The notes beneath the pieces are model-generated. The model did not search any database. It saw nothing but the letters and a program-made list of their open reading frames with translations, and was not told the DNA's origin. The position numbers were made by a program, and so were the translations under genes. This document shows positions 21,327 through 28,394 of a DNA stretch of 28,394 bases, in pieces. Each line of letters begins with the position of its first letter. Within the stretch, counting starts at the first letter, position 1. Source of the DNA: Bilamarchaeum sp040758595 (GTDB lineage: Archaea; Micrarchaeota; Micrarchaeia; Anstonellales; Bilamarchaeaceae); assembly GCA_040758595.1 (NCBI GenBank), contig JBFLVJ010000018.1, forward strand, positions 1-28,394, given 5' to 3'.

Positions 21327-24198
21327 CGGCGATGGCGTCGTTTATCAGTATTGCGTCGCCGTGCTTGATTATGAGCCGCTTATCCCCGCGCACCCTTCCG
21401 GCCTTCCTGCAGACGGTCCCTTTCATGGCCGCCTCGAACCTCTCCACATTCTCGGGGGAGACGCTCACTATGAACCTGCCCGCGCTCTCGGAGAAGAGCA
21501 TGGCGCTCCGGTCGTCGGTCTCGCAGGCCGCCTGGGCCATGTCCAGCTCGGCCCCGAGGCTGAAGCCAAGGGCGGATTCCGCGAATGCCACCGCGATGCC
21601 CCCGTCCGAAACGTCATGTGCGGATGCGACGAGGCCGTCCTCCATGGCGGCGGAAAGCGCCTTGTAGAGCGGGATGTGCTCTTCGGGGTAGAGCTGGGGC
21701 GTGGTATTGCCGACACCGTTGAAGAGCCGGTAGAACTCGCTGCCGCCCATCTCCTCCCGGGTGGTGCCCAAGACATATATGTAGTCTCCGGGCTTCTTGA
21801 ACTCGGTGCTCACCGCACGGTGGATGCTGCTGATCTTGCCCACCACAGTCACCAGCAGCGTCGGCGGGATCGAGTATTTCCTCTCTCCTGAGTAGTAATC
21901 GTTCTTCATGCTGTCCTTTCCTGATATGAAGGGGATGCCGTACCCTGTGGCGCAATCGTAGAGCGCGATGCATGCACGCACGAGCGTGCCGAGCTTCTGC
22001 TCCCCGTCAGGGGTCTTCTCTGATTTCACCGGGTCCGGCCAGCAGAAATTATCGAGGCATGCCAGGTATCCGAACTTAGCTCCTACGGCGATTGCGTTCC
22101 TCACCGCCTCGTCGAACGCCAGCCCTGCCATCGCATAGCCGTCCTGGGAGAACTTGGGGCAGATGCCATGGGATACCACCAGGCCGTCATCGGCTGAATA
22201 GACCGGCCGGATGACCGCGGCGTCGGAAGGACCGCCCATGATGGGTTTCATGACGCTCATGCCCTTGACCTCGTGGTCGTAGCGGCGTATCACCGATTCC
22301 TTGACCGTGATGTTCGGCGATGAGAGGAGCCTGTGTAGCACCTCGCGGCTGTCGAACGGCCCGATGTTGGGCTCCGGATATATGAGCTTCTTCCAGGACG
22401 CCTTGAGCTTGAGCTGTGGCACACCCTCGTGCAGGAATTCCAGGTCAATGTAGGCCACGGTCTTGTCCCCGTAGAGCACGTGGAATCTCCCCGAGTAGGT
22501 GAACTTCCCGACCACGGTCGCTTCCACCCCGTGCTTTTTGGCGAGGGCCATCAGCTCCTCGAGCCTCTCCGGTTTGACCGCCAGGCTCATGCGCTCCTGG
22601 GATTCTGATATCAGGATCTCCCAGGGGTCCAGGCCGGAGTATTTCAGCGGGGCCTTGTCGAGGTATATCTCGCAGCCCCCGCTTATCTGGGCCATCTCGC
22701 CGATGCTGGAGGAGAGGCCGCCGGCACCGTTGTCGGTTATCGCCTCATAGAGGCGGGCGTCCCGGGCCTCTAGGATCATGTCTAGCGTCTTCTTCTGGGT
22801 TATCGGGTCCCCTATCTGCACCACGCTCTGGGGTACCGATGAATCCATCTGCATGGATGAGAATGTTGCTCCGTGTATGCCGTCTTTCCCTATCCTGCCG
22901 CCGACCATGACCGCCAGGTATCCGGGCTCGATTATCTTCTCGGATGTGCGCCGCTCGCCTATCATGGCAGGCATGATGCCGATTGTCCCGCAATAGACCA
23001 GGGGCCTGCAGATGTAATCCCTGTCGAATATGATGGAGCCGTTCACGGTCGGGATGCCCATCTTGTTGCCGCCGTGCTCGATGCCCTTGATGACGCCTTC
23101 TGAGATGACGGATGGATGGAGCACCTTCTTCGGGACATCCTCCTTCGGGGAATCGAGTGGTCCGAAGCAGAGGACGTCCGTGTTGGCGATGGGGTCAGCC
23201 CCCAATCCGGTGCCCATCACGTCCCTCTGGCAGCCGAGCACACCTGTGAGGGCTCCGCCATAGGGATCCAGGGCGCTCGGGGCGTTGTGCGTCTCGACTT
23301 TCACCGCGATGTCGTATTCTGGGGTGAACTTGATTATGCCCCCGTTGTCCTTGAACACGCTCACCACATAGGGCTTCTTCACCTGCTCGGTGGCGCCCCG
23401 GATGAACGTCTTGAATATGGAGTTGATGGCGTGCTTCTCGCCCTCCTCGTCGTACTGGATCAGTGCGTTGAATATCTTGTGCTTGCAATGTTCGCTCCAG
23501 GTCTGGGCGAATGCCTCCAGTTCCACATCGGTGAGCTTGTTGTCGAGGCCGACCTTCTCGCGCTCGGCCAGGATATTCTCCTGCTTGAAATGCGCCTTTA
23601 TCGCGTTGAATTCATCGTATGATAGCGAGAGCAGGCGCTCCTTGGCCATGGTCTCGAAGCGCTTCTTGCCGAGGTGGAGCGTGAACGCCTGGACCTCGGG
23701 CTCGTGGGAGATCCGTACCTTGGGCAGATAGGAGGCCGGCTCGGTCCCAGGCGGATGGATGATGGAGCGCTCCACAAGAGGGTTGTAGAGCAGGGCGGCG
23801 ATTCTCTGGACCGCCGACTCGTCGACGTCTCCGTGTATCGCATAGAGCCTGGAATAGAACACTGCTATGTCCCGCCCCAGGCGGTCCTTGATCGCCTCGG
23901 ACGCCGTGCGGCCTATGTTATCCGTGACTCCCGGGAGGAGGCCTACTTCGATCCTCCAGCAGTCCCTGAAGAGCGGGTCGTTGAATGAGTGGTATTGGAG
24001 TATCCTGTCGGCGAATACGTCCTGGGCGAGCACCCCCATCTCCTCGGGCGCAAGCTCTTCCTGTATGTTATAGACATCGACGAAACTGCATCTGAGATCC
24101 ATCCCGAGCTCCTTCTTCAGCCGGGCTGAGAGCTGGCTGCCGCTGACGTCCTTGAACTGCTCCTTTGTCGAAAGCTCTATCCTCTGCCTCATTGGCAT
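21286..24198 (-). CDS. purL: Phosphoribosylformylglycinamidine synthase, PurS-PurL type
   Basis: The enzyme makes FGAM from FGAR, glutamine and ATP in step four of purine synthesis. The 970 residues split into an N-terminal PurS-like part (about 1-150, two alpha-beta units, GVTDNIGRTASEAIKDRLG) and the PurL synthase (from about 200), with TWSEHCKH (234-241), HGGNKMGIPTVNG, DNGAGGLSSS, GPSDAAVIRP, GKDSMKNDYYSG and SAHDVSDGGIA. No glutaminase domain follows the last AIRS-type repeat, so PurQ must be encoded elsewhere. Most archaea have separate PurS (80 residues) and PurL (700 residues); this fused form is longer. I use the ATG at 24198; GTG 24201 and ATG 24192 are alternatives. A TATA box about 20-27 nt upstream suggests a leaderless message. 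The 3' end overlaps argS. Confidence 0.93.
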   Translation of the reverse strand: MPMRQRIELSTKEQFKDVSGSQLSARLKKELGMDLRCSFVDVYNIQEELAPEEMGVLAQDVFADRILQYHSFNDPLFRDCWRIEVGLLPGVTDNIGRTASEAIKDRLGRDIAVFYSRLYAIHGDVDESAVQRIAALLYNPLVERSIIHPPGTEPASYLPKVRISHEPEVQAFTLHLGKKRFETMAKERLLSLSYDEFNAIKAHFKQENILAEREKVGLDNKLTDVELEAFAQTWSEHCKHKIFNALIQYDEEGEKHAINSIFKTFIRGATEQVKKPYVVSVFKDNGGIIKFTPEYDIAVKVETHNAPSALDPYGGALTGVLGCQRDVMGTGLGADPIANTDVLCFGPLDSPKEDVPKKVLHPSVISEGVIKGIEHGGNKMGIPTVNGSIIFDRDYICRPLVYCGTIGIMPAMIGERRTSEKIIEPGYLAVMVGGRIGKDGIHGATFSSMQMDSSVPQSVVQIGDPITQKKTLDMILEARDARLYEAITDNGAGGLSSSIGEMAQISGGCEIYLDKAPLKYSGLDPWEILISESQERMSLAVKPERLEELMALAKKHGVEATVVGKFTYSGRFHVLYGDKTVAYIDLEFLHEGVPQLKLKASWKKLIYPEPNIGPFDSREVLHRLLSSPNITVKESVIRRYDHEVKGMSVMKPIMGGPSDAAVIRPVYSADDGLVVSHGICPKFSQDGYAMAGLAFDEAVRNAIAVGAKFGYLACLDNFCWPDPVKSEKTPDGEQKLGTLVRACIALYDCATGYGIPFISGKDSMKNDYYSGERKYSIPPTLLVTVVGKISSIHRAVSTEFKKPGDYIYVLGTTREEMGGSEFYRLFNGVGNTTPQLYPEEHIPLYKALSAAMEDGLVASAHDVSDGGIAVAFAESALGFSLGAELDMAQAACETDDRSAMLFSESAGRFIVSVSPENVERFEAAMKGTVCRKAGRVRGDKRLIIKHGDAILINDAIADARESYFKGVDIA

Positions 24199-24213
24199 CA
24201 CTATCGGGATTAA

Positions 24214-24226
24214 GGATTTTATAGAT
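24214..24226 (-). promoter_or_regulatory. TATA box of purSL
   Basis: On the minus strand TATCTATAAAATCC is centred 20-27 nt before the possible start codons, with no Shine-Dalgarno sequence, so leaderless initiation is likely. The heptamer repeat array begins a few bases upstream, next to the BRE position. Confidence 0.5.
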
Positions 24227-24233
24227 ATCTAAT

Positions 24234-24388
24234 GGGTTGCGGGTCTTGTGTTTAGGGTTGCGTGATTCGTGTCTTGAGTTGCGGGTTTTGTATTCGGGGT
24301 CGTGTGTTTCGGGACGGTAAACCGGAAACAGGAAACCGAGACCCCGGAACCCAAGACCCTCGAAACCGGAAACCCGGAACTCTGGACC
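24234..24388. repeat. Two-armed 7-bp repeat array (copy 4, largest)
   Basis: Eleven or twelve units of GGGTTTC type run in exact phase from 24234 to 24317 (GGGTTGC, GGGTCTT, GTGTTTA, GGGTTGC, GTGATTC, GTGTCTT, GAGTTGC, GGGTTTT, GTATTCG, GGGTCGT, GTGTTTC, GGGACGG). Then the orientation flips: TAAACC, GGAAACA, GGAAACC, GAGACCC, CGGAACC, CAAGACC, CTCGAAACC (two extra bases), GGAAACC, CGGAACT, CTGGACC, to 24388. The array fills the gap between the purSL promoter and the stop of the giant beta-helix gene. Short shadow frames across it are not genes. Confidence 0.75.
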
Positions 24389-24407
24389 CGCCAGCCCGGC
24401 CCCAGGT

Positions 24408-27400
24408 TCATCTGATCTCCAGATACATGGCTATCAGGTCGTTGCCGGCCTCCCTCGTGGAGAGGGTGTATGGGATCTGCAGCAGGTAGTCGTAGGTAGC
24501 ATAGGCGTCGGCTGAGCTCTCGTTTATCTGGGCCATCCAGACCGTGGTCTGGTTGAGGGCGTTGTTGTACTCGGTCCCTCCGTCAGATGTGTCCCAGAGT
24601 ATGCCGGTCTTGAAGGTGGTGTTGTAGGTGGTCGAGTTCCAGACGGGTATGTTGTTTATCAGCTGGCCATAGACTTCGTAGTTCCTGGTGTCCTTCGGGC
24701 TGGAGCCGTCAGTGGAGTAGGTGGCGGTGATGTTGTCGGAATACTGGGCTGATTCGAAGGCCACATCTAGCTCCAGGAAGTCGTTGGATGCCGGGTTGTT
24801 CGAGGTGTCCCTGCCTATGGCCTGGAGGCCGTACCAGCTGACGACCGAGTCGTAGTCTGCGAAGTATATGTTGTAGGCCGAGGAAACGTTCCACTGGTAG
24901 ATATAGTCGGTGTCGTTGCCCAGCACAAGGCTGCCGTTGGTGTCGCCGAAGAAGCGGTGCCAGAGGGAGCTGCAGGAGTATTCGCAGCCGTAGTGGCCAT
25001 TCTCTGACCAGAGCGCCCAAGAGTCGCAGCGATCCAGCTTGCCCGTGCTTCCTGTGCCGAAGTTGGCTATGTCGAACGGATTGAAGCAGATGTAATTCGA
25101 GGTGAGGTTGGCGTTGTCCGTGTCTGCATCGAATCTGGCACCCCCCACGAGGTTGTGTGTCAGGTTGCTATCGGTCATGTTGAGCCCGTCAGAGTCCACG
25201 ACATATAGCCCATAGAGCGAGTTGTTTATCGCCCTTATGCCGCTTATGATCGTGGAATTGCTGCCGTTGATGCTGAGGCCGAAGCTGTTGTTTGATAGGG
25301 TGTTGTTCAGTATGCTGCTGGAATTGGACCTGTATATCATGAGCCCTGCCATGGTGTAGTTGTTAATCAGGTTGCAGTTCTTCACCGTGACGTTGTCTAT
25401 CGAGCCGTTGAGCAGGATGCCGTATGTGTCCGAGCTGCCCTGGCTGCCGTCATAGGTGATATTGAAACCGGCGCAATCATAGGTCACGTTCGATGCCGCG
25501 ATCACGACGCATGCATAGCCCGATAACGGAGTTGCCGGATTGGGGGCTCCGTAGAAGTCGAACTCCTGGGTGTATGTGCCGTTCTCGGTTATCACCGGAC
25601 AGCTGGTGACGTTATTCTGTAGTATGCCGTAGTCGCTGTTGGGATTGAAATTGAAGATGGCCAGGGCGTTTGCCGTGAGGTCGGGCGTGTCATTGAGCAG
25701 TGTCCATCCGGTGGCGTTGTACTTCCACAGCTCGAACTTGTCCTCTTCGTATGGCACGACCAGCTCGCTCTCCAGCCAGTGGAATGTCACGTTGTCTATC
25801 GGACTGCTGAATACGCCCGAGAAGTTGGAGATGTTCACGAACTTCTGGGCGAACGAGAAGTAATTGGCCGGCGGGACTGACGAATTGGAGGTCCACTTGA
25901 TGGCATATGTCCTTGTCCCGGAGGTGCTGCTGAAGTAGTCTCCTAAGGAGAGATTCGTGAAGTTCTGGCGGTTTCCGGCGGGATTGTCTATGACCACATT
26001 GTTCAGCTGGAGGACACGGGGGGTGCTGCTTGTGGTTGTCACATTGACGTCGTAACGGTTGTTGTAGAAGTGCGTCCCGACCACGATCGTGTTGTTGGAA
26101 TTCCTGACAGCGAGACCTATGGAGTTGTTGTGCGCGGAGCCGTCCGTGATCGTGGTGTTCTCATTCAGGGTTTCGTACAGATAGAACCCGATCTGGGCGT
26201 TATCGTAGGCAGTGCAGTTCACGAAGCTCACCCTGAGGGAGTTCTCCAGCATGAATCCGTCCCCGCTGTTGTTGTATGATACGCAGTCCGAGAACGTGTT
26301 GTTGTTGGCGGCGTAGTTGTAGAAACCGTCGTTGCGGTTGAACATGGCGGAGGAGTTCGTTATGTTCGCGAAGCCCGACGCATACATATTGAATCCGACT
26401 TGGCTGTTGTTGTAGGCTAGGTTGCTGATAAGCTGCGTGTAGGCGCTGCTGTAGATGTAGAAGCCAGTGTTGGAGTTGTTGAAGGCTTTATTGAAGCTGA
26501 GGTTGGTGGCGGTCGAGCCGGTGTAGATGTAGAAACCGTGGCGGGAGTTGTTGGATGCCGTGTTATTTACCAGATTGTTGTTGACCGCGCTTGACGTGAG
26601 GTAGAAGCCGTCGTTGGTGTTGCTGAAGACGACATTGTCCTCGGCCAGGTTCTCACGTGCGTTCTCGAGCTCTATCCCGTAGCTGCACCGATACGCGGTG
26701 TTGTTGACCAAAGAGTTGTTGTCGGAGAACGAGACCAGGTATATGCAAGGACCGGAAGTGGCGTTCCATACGGTGTTTCCGCTCACGTTGTTGAAGTCGC
26801 TCGATGCGAGCTGTATTCCGTAGTATGAGTTGTTGAATAGCATGTTGTTGGTTATCGAGCTGTTGAACACGTTGCCCAGGTACATGCCGTATTGGCTGCT
26901 GAAGGATACGGTGTTGTTGGCTATGGTGTTGTTGTTCCCTCCGTTGTGCTGGATACCGTAGATGCTATTGTTGTGGATGGTATTGTTGATTATCCGGATG
27001 AAGTTGGAGCCGCTGCCTACGATGACTCCGCTGTTCCAGTTGCGGCTGATGTTGTTGGAGAGCAGGGTGTTGTTGCTGCCTGCCAGGTTGATCCCCTGTC
27101 CGCTGTTGTTGAATGCGGTGTTGTCCAGCAGGGTGACGTTGGTGACGGTCGCCAGATAGAAGCCGTGGTTCTTGTTGTTATACGCTGTGTTGTTGACATA
27201 GGTGTTGTTGTTGGAGCTTGCCGCATAGAATCCATGGTAGTTGTTGTCGTGAGAGGTGTTGTTGATGTATGCGTTGAAGTGGCTCGATGATGACAGGAAT
27301 GAATAGCCGGAGGTCTGGTTGAACGCGGTGTTGTTTATGTATGTGTTGTTGGATGCTGTGACCGCATAGAAGGCATATGAGTTGTTGTATTCGATGCTGT

Positions 27401-28394
27401 CGCGTATCGTGTTGTTGATGCTCGCTTCGATCTGGCTGCCGGTGTTTTGATGGTGCGCTATGTTGGCGCTCATGTTGTTGAAGTGGCTCCGGTAGAGGTA
27501 GTAGCCGCGGTTGATGTTATTGTAGGCAGTGTTGGATTCGAGGAGGCTGGTGTTGCTCTGGTATAGGTAGATGCCTTCGGAGTTGTTGTAGAACGAGTTG
27601 TTCATGAAAACGCTGTCATTCGAGTTCCATCCATAGATCCCGAAGTGGTAGCCGGATATCAGGGCGCAGTTCTTGACCGTGACATTGGAGAGCGTGCCGT
27701 TGAGCAGGACGCCGTACGTATCGGTACGGCTCGAATTGTGGGTGATGTCGAAGCCGTTGCAGTCGAAGACCACATCCGAGGATGCGATTTTCACGCAGGC
27801 ATAGCCTGATACAGGGTTGGCTAGGTTCGGGGCTCCTATGTAATCGAAGGTCTGGACGTATGTCCCGGCCTCATCGAGTATCGGGCAGTTGGAAAGGTTG
27901 TACTGCAGGATGCCGTAGTCGCTGGCCGGGTCCATGCCGCTCAGGATGAACCTGTCTGCGCCCGTGTCTGGCGTGTCGTTCAGCATGGTCCAGCCGCTGG
28001 CATTGTACTTCCACAGCTCGAACGCGCTCTCATCGTAGCCGGTGAGCTCGGCATCGGTCCAGTGCCAGGTGATGGCATCTATGGAGACCGTTCCTGTGAT
28101 CTTGGAGATGTTCACGAACTTCTGGGCGAACGAGTCGCGGTGGCTGGGCAGCGCTGATGAGTTCCTGGTCCAGTTGATGGAGTATGCCGATGATGCCGAC
28201 ACCAGGTCTGAGATGCTGAGGTTTGTGTAGTTCTCGTATGTGCCTGCTGGGTTGTCTATTACGGCCCCTATGATGTCGTAGGTGTAATCGAATGGGGTGA
28301 GGCCGTATCCTGTGTATACTGTCTCGTTGACATAGATGTCATAGGCGTTCTGGTAGTAGTGGTCGTAGGATGCGCTAAGGTTGTCAGAGCTGGC
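24408..28394 (-). CDS. Giant NosD-like right-handed beta-helix surface protein (5' end outside window)
   Basis: The frame is open to the window edge without a stop, so about 1,328 C-terminal residues are visible and the start lies outside. Most of it is parallel beta-helix (NosD/PbH1-type) coils of about 22-24 residues, each with a core of the kind 'NNTAYNN...GFYLY' and rich in Asn. Asn-X-Ser/Thr sequons are very frequent, so heavy N-glycosylation is likely. A module of about 140 residues before each helix occurs twice (SFAQKFVNIS, ELWKYNASGWT, SDYGILQ, ANPVSGYACVKIA and its copy TPLSGYACVVIA), showing internal duplication. After the second helix come four Cys around ENGHYGCEYSCSSLW and a beta-rich C-terminal domain of about 200 residues. 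No membrane anchor is seen at the C-terminus. Export and cell-surface location are inferred; ligand or substrate is unknown. Confidence 0.85.
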   Translation of the reverse strand, partial: ASSDNLSASYDHYYQNAYDIYVNETVYTGYGLTPFDYTYDIIGAVIDNPAGTYENYTNLSISDLVSASSAYSINWTRNSSALPSHRDSFAQKFVNISKITGTVSIDAITWHWTDAELTGYDESAFELWKYNASGWTMLNDTPDTGADRFILSGMDPASDYGILQYNLSNCPILDEAGTYVQTFDYIGAPNLANPVSGYACVKIASSDVVFDCNGFDITHNSSRTDTYGVLLNGTLSNVTVKNCALISGYHFGIYGWNSNDSVFMNNSFYNNSEGIYLYQSNTSLLESNTAYNNINRGYYLYRSHFNNMSANIAHHQNTGSQIEASINNTIRDSIEYNNSYAFYAVTASNNTYINNTAFNQTSGYSFLSSSSHFNAYINNTSHDNNYHGFYAASSNNNTYVNNTAYNNKNHGFYLATVTNVTLLDNTAFNNSGQGINLAGSNNTLLSNNISRNWNSGVIVGSGSNFIRIINNTIHNNSIYGIQHNGGNNNTIANNTVSFSSQYGMYLGNVFNSSITNNMLFNNSYYGIQLASSDFNNVSGNTVWNATSGPCIYLVSFSDNNSLVNNTAYRCSYGIELENARENLAEDNVVFSNTNDGFYLTSSAVNNNLVNNTASNNSRHGFYIYTGSTATNLSFNKAFNNSNTGFYIYSSAYTQLISNLAYNNSQVGFNMYASGFANITNSSAMFNRNDGFYNYAANNNTFSDCVSYNNSGDGFMLENSLRVSFVNCTAYDNAQIGFYLYETLNENTTITDGSAHNNSIGLAVRNSNNTIVVGTHFYNNRYDVNVTTTSSTPRVLQLNNVVIDNPAGNRQNFTNLSLGDYFSSTSGTRTYAIKWTSNSSVPPANYFSFAQKFVNISNFSGVFSSPIDNVTFHWLESELVVPYEEDKFELWKYNATGWTLLNDTPDLTANALAIFNFNPNSDYGILQNNVTSCPVITENGTYTQEFDFYGAPNPATPLSGYACVVIAASNVTYDCAGFNITYDGSQGSSDTYGILLNGSIDNVTVKNCNLINNYTMAGLMIYRSNSSSILNNTLSNNSFGLSINGSNSTIISGIRAINNSLYGLYVVDSDGLNMTDSNLTHNLVGGARFDADTDNANLTSNYICFNPFDIANFGTGSTGKLDRCDSWALWSENGHYGCEYSCSSLWHRFFGDTNGSLVLGNDTDYIYQWNVSSAYNIYFADYDSVVSWYGLQAIGRDTSNNPASNDFLELDVAFESAQYSDNITATYSTDGSSPKDTRNYEVYGQLINNIPVWNSTTYNTTFKTGILWDTSDGGTEYNNALNQTTVWMAQINESSADAYATYDYLLQIPYTLSTREAGNDLIAMYLEIR

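Noticed and set aside
24234..24388. CRISPR array
   Set aside because: Units are 7 bp with no spacers, so this is a tandem low-complexity repeat and not CRISPR. No cas genes are present.
24229..24489. Short frames across the repeat array at 24234-24388 (both strands)
   Set aside because: Their translations (for example runs of NTxPATQDT type) are simply the 7-bp repeat read in frame; no start signals.
24408..28202. Gene start of the beta-helix protein at the GTG at 28202
   Set aside because: The frame stays open to the window edge and the residues upstream (TYENYTNLSISDLV) match the corresponding place in the internal duplicate, so the true start lies outside.

Overview
The window is archaeal chromosomal DNA. 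The markers are a transcription factor B, archaeal translation factors aIF2-beta and aIF1A, RIO1 kinase, an archaeal-type phosphoglycerate kinase and an archaeal type IA topoisomerase. Promoters follow the TATA-box pattern, T-tracts follow several genes, and genes start either leaderless or after GGTG/GGAGG Shine-Dalgarno sequences. G+C is moderately high and genes are packed: neighbours overlap by 4 nt or abut, and convergent genes are 0-2 nt apart. The phylum cannot be fixed from this sequence. Secreted DUF5667, NosD-like and COG1361-like proteins and lysine- or glutamate-rich tails would suit a DPANN-type or other poorly cultured euryarchaeal lineage.

Layout, left to right. (1) 1-2025: the end of a lysine-rich protein; a membrane-tethered winged-helix regulator (-); and a divergent secreted DUF5667 protein with an acidic tail (+), sharing a short control region with 10-bp-phased repeats. 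(2) 2026-2550: a gene-poor stretch with inverted repeats and a possible C/D box sRNA. (3) 2551-5161: TFB (-) divergent from a small ParB-like protein (+), then a CorA-family membrane protein lacking the GMN motif (-). (4) 5253-8505: topA followed by pgk (-), overlapping. (5) 8508-11132: an accessory-looking stretch with an unrecognised, locally AT-richer protein (-) and an archaeal ATPase with a C-terminal nuclease-like domain (+). (6) 11194-16128: one tight minus-strand operon of PadR regulator, MacB-type ABC ATPase, membrane-anchored multi-Ig-like protein and two FtsX/MacB-type permeases. (7) 16220-19182: ahcY, then the aIF2-beta/aIF1A/rio1 translation cluster (+). (8) 19183-24198: purSL, argS and a tiny cysteine-rich exported protein (-). 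(9) 24408-28394: the C-terminal 1.3 kb-codon part of a giant right-handed beta-helix (NosD-like) surface protein whose start lies beyond the window.

The strongest unexplained signal is a family of degenerate 7-bp repeats (consensus about GGAAACC, or GGTTTCC on the other strand). It forms arrays in three intergenic regions (8592-8647, 17475-17580, 24234-24388), two of them with the units switching orientation in the middle. A fourth array sits in frame inside argS (21070-21112), where it adds a PEPETRKPETR-like segment. These look like copies of a spreading low-complexity element. Further candidates are operator-like sites at the wHTH/DUF5667 intergenic region, the padR promoter and the ATPase promoter.
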